Of a DNA stretch of 64,000 bases, positions 1-8,863 are shown one piece after another (the first letter of the stretch is position 1; each line of letters begins with the position of its first letter). The stretch spans positions 36,207-100,206 of the forward strand of contig DBMO01000007.1 of NCBI GenBank assembly GCA_002298995.1, read 5' to 3'. The stretch comes from Desulfarculales bacterium UBA696. Lineage in GTDB: Bacteria; Desulfobacterota; Syntrophobacteria; Syntrophobacterales; Syntrophobacteraceae. Below the pieces are notes generated by a model. That model saw nothing but the letters and a program-made list of their open reading frames with translations, did no database searches and was not told where the DNA came from. The position numbers and the translations under genes were made by a program.

Positions 1-101
1 CGGTCATTTAACGGCAGAAATTTGCCGGTTATCAATTGTGGATTGCTCGTAGGCTAACCTAATCTTACATCCAAATCACAAAGCAACCCGGAGGTGTAGA
101 G

Positions 102-491
102 ATGAACGCAATTGCTGCGCGCGAAAAGGCGAGAGGACTGCTCGATGAGGCGAAAACTTTTTTCCTCCATACCGGAAAAAGGATTGCGCTTGCCGAGTTT
201 ACAAACCCGAACGGAATGTTTTCCGAGAGCGACAGGTATGTTTTTGTCTTATGTTTTAATGGAACCATGCTTGCTCACGGGGTCAATGAAAGATTTGTCG
301 GCGAGGAATTCCTGAATGTTCAGGACCGGGATGGAAAGCATTTCATAAAGGAAATAGTCGAAACCGCGCTGGCAACGGGTTCCGGTTCAATAGAGTACAA
401 GTGGTACCACCCCAAGAGCAAGCAGGTATTACCGAAAATAGTGTTTTTCGAAAAAGTTGATGATCTGATTATCTGCGCCGGCGCCTACTAG
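102..491 (+). CDS. Small cytoplasmic Cache-domain protein
   Basis: Encodes 129 residues. The pattern of a short N-terminal helix (AIAAREKARGLLDEAKTFF) followed by a beta-rich part with GTMLAHGVNERFVG and a closing VDDLIICAGAY matches single-Cache (sCache_2-like) ligand-binding domains, which usually form the periplasmic sensor of chemoreceptors and kinases. Here there is no signal peptide, membrane helix or output domain, so it is a free-standing Cache domain probably in the cytoplasm. A good ribosome binding site (GGAGGTG) lies 7 bases before the ATG. It precedes ppdK on the same strand, but a 71-bp gap with a G-homopolymer separates them. Ligand and role are unknown; the family call rests on motif resemblance only. 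Confidence 0.72.
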   Translation: MNAIAAREKARGLLDEAKTFFLHTGKRIALAEFTNPNGMFSESDRYVFVLCFNGTMLAHGVNERFVGEEFLNVQDRDGKHFIKEIVETALATGSGSIEYKWYHPKSKQVLPKIVFFEKVDDLIICAGAY

Positions 492-509
492 CAGGAAACC
501 GGCACACCC

Positions 510-520
510 GGGGGGGGGGG
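510..520. repeat. G11 homopolymer upstream of ppdK
   Basis: An uninterrupted run of eleven G residues lies in the gap between the Cache gene and ppdK, 42 bases before the ppdK ATG. Such runs are prone to slipped-strand length change. It is outside the coding sequence, so any effect would be on spacing or mRNA structure rather than reading frame. Confidence 0.9.
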
Positions 521-562
521 CCGTGCGCGAAGCAATACATTTAATTCTAAAAGGTGCGTACC

Positions 563-3334
563 ATGGCTACAAAATGGGTTTACCTGTTCGACGAACTCGA
601 CCAGGCCCTGGCTGATGCCGGCGGTGAGTGGGATGATGCCTTGGGACTACTCGGCGGCAAAGGCGCAAATCTTGCCGAAATGACGAGAATCGGACTTCCG
701 GTCCCCCCGGGTTTCACCGTGACGACAAGTGCTTGCAACGCATACCTGGCAGCCGGCATGGAGTTCCCCGACGAGATGTGGGAACAGGAACTGGAGGCAT
801 TGGCCAGGGTTGAGAAAAAAACCGGCAAGAGATTTGGAGACCCCCAGAACCCGCTGCTCGTCTCCTGCCGTTCCGGGGCGAAGTTCTCAATGCCCGGCAT
901 GATGGATACTGTTCTCAACATAGGCTTGAATGAGGACACCGTAAATGGAATGATCGAGGCGACCGGGGACGCTCGCTTCGTCTATGATTCCTACCGCCGC
1001 CTGATCCAGATGTTTGGCTCGGTGGTGATGGGCGTGCCCGATGAACCATTCGAGGAGATAATCACCCATTTCCGTAAAACCCGCAAAGTAAAGACGGACG
1101 CCGAACTTACGGCCGATGATTGGAAAGCTGTGGGGAACCGGTTCAAAGAGGTCTTTCAGCTTTACAGCCGCATCGAGTTTCCCACCCTTCCCTACCAGCA
1201 GCTTCGCCTTGCAACTGAAGCCGTCTTCAAGTCATGGAACGGCAAGCGTGCAATCGATTACAGAAACGCCGCCCGGATTCCCCACGACCTTGGCACTGCG
1301 GTGAATATCCAGACCATGGTGTTCGGCAACATGGGCAAGGAGAGCGCAACCGGCGTCGCCATGACTCGCAACGCCACAACCGGTGAGAAGAAGATCGAGG
1401 GCGACTACCTGATAAGCGCCCAGGGCGAAGACGTTGTGGCCGGCATCCGCAAAACGGACCCGGTCGAACAGATGGCCCAGACGATGCCCCGTGTCTGGGA
1501 GGAATTTGTCGATATCACACAGACACTCGAACGCCATTACCGGGATATGCAGGATGTCGAATTCACCATCGAGCGGGGAAAGCTCTGGATGCTTCAGACC
1601 CGCAACGGCAAGCGCACCGCCCAGGCAGCGGTTCGCATAGCGGTGGAAATGGCCGAGGAAGAGTTGATAAACAAGGAAGAAGCCGTAATGCGGGTAACCC
1701 CCGAGCAGGTTGACTTCTTCCTCCACCCGCAGTTCAAGCCCATCGCCAAGAAGGCCGCCAGGGATGAAGGCAAGCTTTTGGCCGCCGGCCTGAATGTCTC
1801 TCCGGGAGCCGCCGTTGGCATGGTCGCCTTTAACGCAGACCTTGCCGAAAGTTGGGCTAAAAAGGAAAGCAAGAAGGTCATAATGGTGCGGCCGGAAACC
1901 AAGCCCGACGACGTACACGGGATGCTGGCCTCGCAGGGAATTCTAACGAGCCGCGGCGGCCGCACGAGCCACGCCGCACTTGTCGCGCGCCAATTTGGAA
2001 AACCCGCGGTAGTCGGCGTTGCCGAGCTTGATATCGAGTTGGGCCGCCACCTGATGGCCGTAGGCGACCAGGTGATAAACGAGGGCGAGTGGATTTCAAT
2101 TGACGGTTCGACGGGCGAGGTCTTTCTCGGACAAATCGAGACCATGGTGCCCGACATCTCCGATCAGTGGCTGATGAAGCTTCTCCACTGGGCCGACAGT
2201 TTCCGCGGCCTCGGCGTCTGGGCCAACGCGGACTATCCTCAAGACGCCAAGCGGGCCCGTGAGTACGGAGCTGGAGGCATCGGGCTTTGCCGCACCGAGC
2301 ACATGTTCTTTGAAGCTCAGCGGTTGCCGCTGGTCCAGAAACTCATAATGACCAACCAGCCAACCGAAAGGCGCGATGCCCTGGACGCGCTCCTGCCCTT
2401 CCAGCGCGAGGACTTCATCGGGATCTTCAAAGCCATGGACGGGCTGCCGGTGATTATTCGGCTAATCGATCCACCTCTCCATGAGTTCCTTCCCGGATTC
2501 GAAGAGCTGATGAGCAAGCTGGCGGACGGCAAAATCCGCCTTATGCACGCGCGGGACCTGGCTGAAATCAATGGGCTTCTTGAAAAGATCGAAGAAGACG
2601 AGCGCATCCTCAGGCGCGTCGAGACTCTTCGCGAGGCAAACCCGATGCTCGGCCTTCGTGGGGTGCGCCTTGGGATAATCATGCCCGAGCTTACCCAGAT
2701 GCAGGTGCGGGCGATCTTCGAAGCAGCCTGCATCTGCGCCAAAAACAGCGTCGATGTGCACCCCGAGATAATGATCCCGCTGACATCGCATGTAAACGAG
2801 CTAATAACCCAGAGAAAGGCGCTCGAAGAGGTAGCAAAAGAAGTAATGAACGAGCAGGGGATTACCATTGACTACAAGTTCGGAACAATGATCGAAATCC
2901 CGCGCGCGGCCCTTACCGCCGATGAAATCGCAGAGCACGCCGAATTTTTCTCCTTCGGCACGAACGACCTCACGCAGACCACCTACGGGATAAGCCGCGA
3001 CGACGCCGAAAAGGGCTTCTTGATAGACTACATGGAGCGCGGAATCTTGCCCGAAAACCCCTTCGTGAGCATCGATGAAAAGGGACTTGCGAAGTTGATG
3101 CAAATCGCGGTGGAGCTGGGACGCAAAACGCGGCCGGGACTGGAGATAGGCATCTGCGGCGAGCATGGCGGCGACCCCAAATCAATTGCTGTCTGCCACG
3201 GCCTAGGTATCAATTACGTTAGCTGCTCGCCCTTCCGCGTCCCAATAGCCCGCCTCGCCGCGGCCCAGGCGGCATTAAGGGGGAACAAAGCGGCAAAACC
3301 CAAAAGCAAACCCGGTGCGGCGCCGGGGGCGTGA
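563..3334 (+). CDS. ppdK: Pyruvate, phosphate dikinase
   Basis: A 923-residue enzyme interconverting pyruvate + ATP + Pi and phosphoenolpyruvate + AMP + PPi. The N-terminal nucleotide-binding domain (from LLGGKGANLAEM) is followed by the phosphohistidine swivel domain with GGRTSHAALVARQ (catalytic His about residue 470) and the PEP/pyruvate TIM barrel with GICGEHGGD (catalytic Cys about residue 865). Length fits the bacterial family (about 875-900) plus a short Lys/Pro/Ala-rich tail. A GTG at 554 is in frame, but the ATG at 563 has an AAAGG ribosome binding site at a better distance and gives the usual MATKWVYLF start. In anaerobes it serves gluconeogenesis or PPi-linked glycolysis. It converges on the fdh operon. 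Confidence 0.96.
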   Translation: MATKWVYLFDELDQALADAGGEWDDALGLLGGKGANLAEMTRIGLPVPPGFTVTTSACNAYLAAGMEFPDEMWEQELEALARVEKKTGKRFGDPQNPLLVSCRSGAKFSMPGMMDTVLNIGLNEDTVNGMIEATGDARFVYDSYRRLIQMFGSVVMGVPDEPFEEIITHFRKTRKVKTDAELTADDWKAVGNRFKEVFQLYSRIEFPTLPYQQLRLATEAVFKSWNGKRAIDYRNAARIPHDLGTAVNIQTMVFGNMGKESATGVAMTRNATTGEKKIEGDYLISAQGEDVVAGIRKTDPVEQMAQTMPRVWEEFVDITQTLERHYRDMQDVEFTIERGKLWMLQTRNGKRTAQAAVRIAVEMAEEELINKEEAVMRVTPEQVDFFLHPQFKPIAKKAARDEGKLLAAGLNVSPGAAVGMVAFNADLAESWAKKESKKVIMVRPETKPDDVHGMLASQGILTSRGGRTSHAALVARQFGKPAVVGVAELDIELGRHLMAVGDQVINEGEWISIDGSTGEVFLGQIETMVPDISDQWLMKLLHWADSFRGLGVWANADYPQDAKRAREYGAGGIGLCRTEHMFFEAQRLPLVQKLIMTNQPTERRDALDALLPFQREDFIGIFKAMDGLPVIIRLIDPPLHEFLPGFEELMSKLADGKIRLMHARDLAEINGLLEKIEEDERILRRVETLREANPMLGLRGVRLGIIMPELTQMQVRAIFEAACICAKNSVDVHPEIMIPLTSHVNELITQRKALEEVAKEVMNEQGITIDYKFGTMIEIPRAALTADEIAEHAEFFSFGTNDLTQTTYGISRDDAEKGFLIDYMERGILPENPFVSIDEKGLAKLMQIAVELGRKTRPGLEIGICGEHGGDPKSIAVCHGLGINYVSCSPFRVPIARLAAAQAALRGNKAAKPKSKPGAAPGA

Positions 3335-3373
3335 GGCTTTTCTGCAAAATGTGGGCGGGCACGGCATCATTGT

Positions 3374-3409
3374 AAAAAAAAAGGTGGGCACGGAAAATCC
3401 GTGCCCACC
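3374..3409 (-). terminator. Rho-independent terminator of the fdh operon, built from a dispersed palindrome
   Basis: A perfect 12-bp stem (3383-3394 with 3398-3409, core GGTGGGCACGGA) with a 3-base loop. Read on the minus strand, nine T residues follow directly (3374-3382 are A on the plus strand), giving a textbook intrinsic terminator for transcripts coming from fdhA. The same GTGGGCACG palindrome recurs at 11595, 63869 and 63925, so a mobile or repetitive palindrome appears to have been recruited as a terminator. Its position between the convergent stops of ppdK and fdhA supports this. Confidence 0.8.
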
Positions 3410-3467
3410 CTACATTCTCGGACGGCTTAGCCCGTCCGTTCTCTTCTTACGCTTTACTTCTTACGCT

Positions 3468-6170
3468 CTACTTCGTTTTTTCCACCTTCACCGCGCAGAC
3501 CTTGTACTCAGGTATCTTGGCCTGCGGATCGAGGGCGGCGATGGTCAGGTTGTTGGCCGCGGCCTCGAAGTAGTGGAAGGGGATGAAAATCGCCCCTACA
3601 TCCGTCATTTCTCCGACAACCGCTTTTGCGGTAAGATTGCCGCGCCGTGAGCTGACCTTCACCATCTCGCCGTTTGCTATGCCGAGTTTCTGCGCATCAA
3701 CCGGATTGATCTCCACGAAGCATTCCGGTGCACAGCCGTTGAGGCCCTCGGAGCGCCTGGTCATGGTGCCGGTATGGTACTGATACAGGACCCGGCCAGT
3801 GATCAGGATGAGCGGATACTCGGAATCGGTTGGTTCCGCTGGCGGAATCCATTCGATTGCGTGGAACTTTCCTTTTCCGCGAACGAATTTTTCCTTGTGC
3901 AGGAATTTCGTTCCCGGGTGATCGGCGGTCGGGCAGGGCCACTGTAGACCGCCATCGTCAAGCCTCGCGTAGGTCATCCCGGCATAGGACGGGGTGACCT
4001 TCGCCATTTCGTCAAAAATCGCTTCCGCACTGGCGTATTTCATGTTCTTGTAGCCCATGCGGGATGCGATTTCGCCCATGATCTCCCAGTCCGCCTTAGC
4101 TTCTCCGGGTGCATCCACGGCCTTGCGAACGCGCTGGACGCGGCGCTCGGTATTCGAGAAAGTCCCTTCCTTTTCGGCAAAACACGCGGCGGGCAGAACC
4201 ACGTCGGCAAGCTTCGCCGTTTCGGTGAGGAAGATATCCTGGACAACAAGGAAGTCGAGCTTTCTGAGCCCCTCTTCCACGTGATGCAGGTCGGGGTCGC
4301 TTATCATCGGGTTTTCGCCGACGATGAAAAGGCCCTTAATCTGTCCCTTGGCGGCCGCATCGATCGTTTCGACTATGGTGAGGCCGGGCTTCTCGGGGAG
4401 GCTCGAAACCCCCCAGTACTTTGCGAACTTCTCACGCACCTCGGGCAGGGTCACCGACTGGTACGCGGTCAGCACGTTCGGCAGGGCGCCCATATCGCAT
4501 GCGCCCTGTACGTTGTTCTGGCCGCGAAGCGGGTTCACGCCGCCCGATTCGATGCCGATGTTTCCGCAAAGCATCGAGAGGTTCGCAACCGATTTGACCG
4601 CGTCGGTGCCGTTGATATGCTGGGTTATACCCATCGCGTAGGCAATGGCGGCCGCGGGTGCGGCCGCATAGAGGCGGGCAGCGGCAATGATGTCGGCTGC
4701 GGGAATACCCGAGATTTCCTCGACGCGTTCCGGCGTATAGGTCGAAACCGCCTTCTTCAGGGCCTCGAAATCCTCGGTCCGTTCTTCAACGTACTTTTTG
4801 GCGTAGAGACCTTCCTTAATTATCACGTGCATCAAGCCGTTTAGCCACGCGACATCCGAGCCTGGCTTCTGGCGCAGCCAGATTTCGGCAAAATCCACCA
4901 GGTCGATTCGTCTCGGGTCGGCAACTATCAGCTTTGTCTTTCCGCTTACAACGCCTCTTTTGATGAACGAAGAAATAACCGGATGCATCTCCCGGGTATT
5001 TGAACCGGTAAGCAGGATCACATCCGAATTTTCAAGTTCCTCTATCGAATTGGTCATTGCTCCACTCCCGAAAGCGGCGGCCAGACCGACCACCGTGGAG
5101 GAGTGTCAGAGACGAGCGCAGTGATCGACATTATTGGTTCCGATCACCGCGCGAGCAAATTTGGATACGAGATAGTTTTCTTCATTGGTGGTGCGGGCCG
5201 ATGAGAAAAATGCCAGTGAATCCGGTCCGCTCGTCTTCTTTATGCTGCCCATTTTATCGGCAACGATCTTTAGCGCCTCATCCCAGGTGGATTCCTGGAG
5301 ATGGCCGTTTTTCTTCACCAGAGGCACCTTGAGCCTGTCGGGATGATTTATGAAATCATTTCCGAAGCGGCCCTTTACGCACAGACTTCCCTGGTTTGGT
5401 CCGCCAAGTTCGGGATCGGTGGTGACTTTAACGACCTCGTTGTCCTTGACATTGAGTTCGAGCTGGCAGCCCACGCCGCAGTAGGTGCAGGTGGTCTGGA
5501 CCTTCTTCAGCTCCCAGGGGCGTCCCTTGAAGCGTGACTGCTTCTGGGTGAGCGCTCCGGTCGGGCAGGATGCAACGCACTCACCGCAGAACGCGCAGTT
5601 CGAATCATTCAACAGCCCGCCGTTGAACGTGGTTATAAAGGAATCCGACCCACGGGCGGCTATGTCGATAACGCCGTTTACCTGCACCGAGAGACAGCCG
5701 CGCACGCAGCGACCGCACAGGACGCATTTGTTGGGGTCGCGAACTATCATCGAACTGGAATCGTCCAACGGCTTGGGGACGAAGTTCGTCTTGTAGCGTA
5801 CGGTGTCGATTCCGTGTTCATAAACCAGGTTCTGGAGTTCGCACTCACTGTTTTTCTCGCACATGAGGCAGTTGTGGTCGCCGTATGCGAGCAGGAGTTC
5901 CAAAACCGTCCGACGTATTTTGAAAAGCCTGTCGGTGTGCGTCGAAATATTCATTCCATCAGTTGCCGGAGTGGTGCAGGAGGGCGGAAGGCCCCGCATA
6001 TTCTGGATCTCGACAATGCAAAGCCGGCATCCCCCGTAAGGCGGCATCTTGGGATGAAAGCATAGGGTCGGGACCTTTATGCTGTTTTCCCTGCAGACTT
6101 CGAGGACTGTTTGCCCTTTTTTGCCCCGGACGCTAATTCCGTTTATGGTAAGAGTCAATTTGTCGTCCAT
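3468..6170 (-). CDS. fdhA: Selenocysteine formate dehydrogenase, catalytic subunit, read through in-frame UGA
   Basis: One 900-codon gene interrupted by a TGA at 5106-5108 that is best read as selenocysteine (residue 355). The context CARL-U-HSSTV matches the active site of Sec formate dehydrogenases, and the frame continues without change on both sides. N-terminal cofactor sites: 2Fe-2S ferredoxin-like Cys 37/48/51/65, the NuoG-type His99-Cys101-Cys104-Cys110 site, two 4Fe-4S ferredoxin motifs (Cys 149-159 and 192-202), then the molybdopterin-domain cluster Cys 228/231/235/264. The C-terminal half is the bis-MGD molybdopterin oxidoreductase. The ATG at 6170 (GAGAGG ribosome binding site) is preferred over an upstream in-frame codon at 6299 that would overlap the previous gene. 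It is the last gene of the nuoE-nuoF-fdhA set and oxidises formate or reduces CO2 in a soluble NAD-linked complex. No signal peptide is visible, so it is cytoplasmic. Confidence 0.93.
5064..5108 (-). promoter_or_regulatory. Bacterial SECIS element directing selenocysteine insertion in fdhA
   Basis: Directly after the UGA the mRNA can form a hairpin whose tip is GGUC-GGUCU-GGCC: a 4-bp stem around the pentaloop GGUCU. The loop begins exactly 18 bases after the UGA, the same spacing and loop sequence as in E. coli fdhF, where SelB binds. This strongly supports decoding as selenocysteine and argues against a sequencing error or pseudogene. The outer boundary of the hairpin is estimated by eye. 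Confidence 0.85.
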
Positions 6171-6244
6171 TTGTCCTCTCTCGCTTTGTGACCCGCCCGC
6201 CCCCTCGATGTTGATCAGGGGACAGTGGGAATTATACACTCTCG

Positions 6245-8050
6245 TTAGTCTATGGAGTTGTACCTGCAGGCAAGAATGCAGGAACGGCACTTTATGCACT
6301 TTTCAGAATCTATCAGAGCGGCTTCCTTCTTCTTCCAGGTAATCGCCTCGACGGGGCATGCGCTGGCGCACTGGCCGCACTTCTTGCACTTGTCGGGATT
6401 TACCTGGAACTTGATGAGCCGCACGCAGACCCTGGCCGGGCATTCCTTTTTCAGAATGTGGGCCTCGTACTCGTCCCTGAAGTACCTGACGGTCGAGAGC
6501 ACCGGGTTTGGCGCCGTTTGTCCTAGGCCGCAGAGCGAGCCGTTCTTTACGTCTTCGGCAAGCGCGACAAGCTGATCGAGGTCCTCGAGTGTTGCCTTGC
6601 CTTTCGTTACGTCGGTAAGGATCTCGAGCATCTTCTTGGTTCCGAGACGGCATGGGACGCACTTCCCGCAGGATTCCTTCTGGGTAAAGGTGAGGAAGAA
6701 CTTGGCCATGTCCACCATGCAGGTGGTCTCGTCGGTTACGATCAAACCGCCCGAGCCCATGATGGCCCCGAGTTGGGTCAGGTTCTCATAATCCATTGGG
6801 ACGTCGAAGTGAGCCGCGGGGATGCAGCCGCCCGACGGACCGCCGGTCTGAGCAGCCTTGAACTTGCGCTTGTTGAGAATCCCGCCGCCTACTTCCTCGA
6901 TTATCTCACGAAGCGGGGTCCCCATGGGAACTTCAACCAGCCCGCTGTAGGTGATCTTTCCGGCGAGAGCGAAAACCTTGGTCCCCTTGCTCTTTTCGGT
7001 CCCTACCGAGGCGAACCATTCGCCGCCCTTTGTCATAACGACCGGGATATTCGCAAGGGTCTCGACGTTGTTGATATTGGTGGGCTTTCCGAAAACACCC
7101 TTTACGGCCGGAAATGGCGGCCTCGGCATTGGCATGCCGCGCTTTCCTTCGATTGAAGCGATAAGGGCAGTCTCCTCGCCGCAGACGAATGCGCCCGCGC
7201 CGAGCTTTACTTTTATTTCGAAATCATGGCTCGAACCGAAGATGTTCTTTCCCAGGTAGCCCTTCTTCTTGGCCTGGTCGATTGCTATAATCGCCCTCTC
7301 ATATGCCATCGGGTATTCGGCCCGCACGTAGATGTATGACTTTGTGGCGCCGATAGCATAACCACCGATAATCAGGCCTTCCAGAACGCTGTGTGGGTCG
7401 CCTTCCAGCACCGCGCGGTCCATGAACGCTCCGGGGTCGCCTTCATCCGCGTTACAGATGATGTATTTCTGGTCGGCGACCGAGCGGTTTGCGAACTCCC
7501 ACTTCATGCCGGTCGGGAATCCCGCCCCGCCTCTTCCCCGAAGGCCCGATGCCTTCATGTTGTCGATTACCTGCTGCTGCGTCATCGAGAGGGCTTTCTT
7601 GGCGCCATCGTAGCCGCCAACAGCAATGTAGTCCTCGATGTCTTCCGGATTTATAAAGCCGCAGTTCCTGAGCACTATGCGGCGCTGCGGATTGAAGTAC
7701 CTCATGTCCCTGAAGGTAAGGACCCTGTCCTTGGTCTTCGGATCGAGGAAAAGCAGCCGCTCTACCGGCTGGCCGCCCTTGAGGTCGGTTTGAACTATTT
7801 CGGCCACGTCATCCGGGGTCACGTTACAGTAGAAGGTCCCGGCCGGCATTACCATTATGGTCGGACCTTGCTGGCAAAAGCCGTGGCAGCCGGTATACTT
7901 CGTTTCGACCGAACCGCTCAACCCAGCCTTTTCCAACTCTTTTTCGAGGTTGTCGAATATGACCTTCGCCTTCTGGGACTCGCATCCGGTTCCCCGGCAT
8001 ACGAGGACCTGACGATCCTTTCCGGGTTGTATCCTAATTGCCGGTTCCAT
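6245..8050 (-). CDS. NuoF-like NADH-binding flavoprotein subunit of formate dehydrogenase
   Basis: A 601-residue protein with, in order, a thioredoxin-like 2Fe-2S domain (Cys 18/23/55/59), the FMN/NADH domain with GRGGAGFPTG (172-181) and CNADEGDPGAF, an SLBB region, the 4Fe-4S NuoF C-terminal domain (ESCGKCVPCR), and two extra ferredoxin motifs at the end (CKKCGQCASACP and CIKCRSCILACR). This layout is that of the diaphorase subunits of NAD-linked formate dehydrogenases and NAD-reducing or electron-bifurcating hydrogenases (HydB/HylB type). It overlaps the NuoE-like stop by 17 bases and is followed by fdhA 74 bases later, so the three form one complex passing electrons between formate and NAD, and possibly ferredoxin. 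Whether it bifurcates cannot be told from sequence alone. Confidence 0.93.
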   Translation of the reverse strand: MEPAIRIQPGKDRQVLVCRGTGCESQKAKVIFDNLEKELEKAGLSGSVETKYTGCHGFCQQGPTIMVMPAGTFYCNVTPDDVAEIVQTDLKGGQPVERLLFLDPKTKDRVLTFRDMRYFNPQRRIVLRNCGFINPEDIEDYIAVGGYDGAKKALSMTQQQVIDNMKASGLRGRGGAGFPTGMKWEFANRSVADQKYIICNADEGDPGAFMDRAVLEGDPHSVLEGLIIGGYAIGATKSYIYVRAEYPMAYERAIIAIDQAKKKGYLGKNIFGSSHDFEIKVKLGAGAFVCGEETALIASIEGKRGMPMPRPPFPAVKGVFGKPTNINNVETLANIPVVMTKGGEWFASVGTEKSKGTKVFALAGKITYSGLVEVPMGTPLREIIEEVGGGILNKRKFKAAQTGGPSGGCIPAAHFDVPMDYENLTQLGAIMGSGGLIVTDETTCMVDMAKFFLTFTQKESCGKCVPCRLGTKKMLEILTDVTKGKATLEDLDQLVALAEDVKNGSLCGLGQTAPNPVLSTVRYFRDEYEAHILKKECPARVCVRLIKFQVNPDKCKKCGQCASACPVEAITWKKKEAALIDSEKCIKCRSCILACRYNSID

Positions 8051-8486
8051 TCAGAATCTCCGCTACTTTTTCGGGTTTCATGCGACCGTGGGTATCCTTG
8101 TTTACGAACATGGCAGGCGCCAAGGCGCACGCGCCGATGCAGGCAACCGTCTCCAGGGTGAAGCGGCCGTCCGTTGTGGTCTGGCCAGGCTCCACCTGGA
8201 GCTGGCTCGCAACCTCCTCGAGAATGCGCGCTCCGCCCATTACGTGGCAAGCCGTCCCCTGGCAGACCATTATGATATTCCTGCCAACGGGATCGAATTT
8301 GAACTGCGCATAAAAAGTGGCCACGCCGTAAACCTCCACCGGAGACATCCGGCAGAACCTCGCGGCTGCATCCATGGCGTCGGGCGACAGATACCCGAAT
8401 TCCCCCTGAATATCCTGCAGGACAGGAATCAGGGCATCCCGCGTGCCATGGTGATGAGAAAAAATTTCCTGAAGCTTCTCTTTCAT
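8034..8486 (-). CDS. NuoE-like 2Fe-2S subunit of formate dehydrogenase
   Basis: A 150-residue NuoE/24-kDa-type protein. The thioredoxin-fold half carries the four 2Fe-2S ligands Cys75 and Cys80 (CQGTAC) and Cys116 and Cys120 (CIGAC). The N-terminal helical half contains the usual VPVLQxIQ-like and GVATFYAQF segments. It starts at the ATG at 8486 with an AGGGGG/AAAGG ribosome binding site; its ATG overlaps the stop of the upstream response-regulator remnant (ATGA), so translation is probably coupled. It relays electrons between flavin and Fe-S clusters in the complex formed with the next two genes. Confidence 0.93.
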   Translation of the reverse strand: MKEKLQEIFSHHHGTRDALIPVLQDIQGEFGYLSPDAMDAAARFCRMSPVEVYGVATFYAQFKFDPVGRNIIMVCQGTACHVMGGARILEEVASQLQVEPGQTTTDGRFTLETVACIGACALAPAMFVNKDTHGRMKPEKVAEILNGTGN

Positions 8487-8863
8487 CCTTTTCCCCCTTT
8501 GAGGCTTTGGTAAAACGGGCCCAGGCAATTCCAAAGGGACCCGTCCGGTTGTTGTGCCGGATCACCGCCCCGAGCATGGGCTAGGGACCACCACTTGGGC
8601 GCGCTCGTCCGGAACGTGAAATGCTCGCCGTCCCGGATTACAGCGCTTCTTCCCAAAGTTTCCTTCAAGGCGGACAAAACGAGTCCACGCGGCTTATCCT
8701 CGCTGAAGGCTTTGGGCAGGAAGTGGTAAGCGCCCGGTCTAATTGCCTCGACCGCCGGTTCGACGGTTGAAAGCCAAAAATTTCGGCAAAACCGATCTGG
8801 TGGTAAACGATCCGGCCATTTCCGCATCTCTTCCGCCATTATCGGATATTTGCCCTCAAACAT
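8483..8863 (-). pseudogene. Remnant of a response-regulator receiver domain, still translationally coupled
   Basis: A 126-codon frame beginning directly after the kinase stop (TAA then ATG). Only the C-terminal part of a receiver domain is recognisable: TVEPAVEAIRPGAYHFLPKAF resembles the alpha4-beta5 end with the conserved Lys, but the N-terminal beta strands and the phospho-accepting Asp are missing and the preceding 25 residues fit no known pattern. The downstream half has no recognised DNA-binding or AAA+ domain. Its stop overlaps the NuoE start codon, so the frame may survive because it feeds ribosomes to the fdh genes. It could also be a divergent small regulator; decay of the kinase's cognate regulator is the simpler reading. 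Confidence 0.5.

Noticed and set aside
5093..5109. Apparent frameshift or nonsense break splitting formate dehydrogenase into two genes
   Set aside because: The frame is unchanged across the TGA, the flanking residues match the Sec active site, and a SECIS hairpin follows; it is a selenocysteine codon.
6171..6299. N-terminal extension of FdhA by 43 residues
   Set aside because: It would overlap the NuoF-like gene, has no family similarity, and the ATG at 6170 has a good ribosome binding site.
7391..8161. 256-codon plus-strand frame opposite the NuoF-like gene
   Set aside because: A shadow of a highly conserved gene on the other strand, with no domain of its own.
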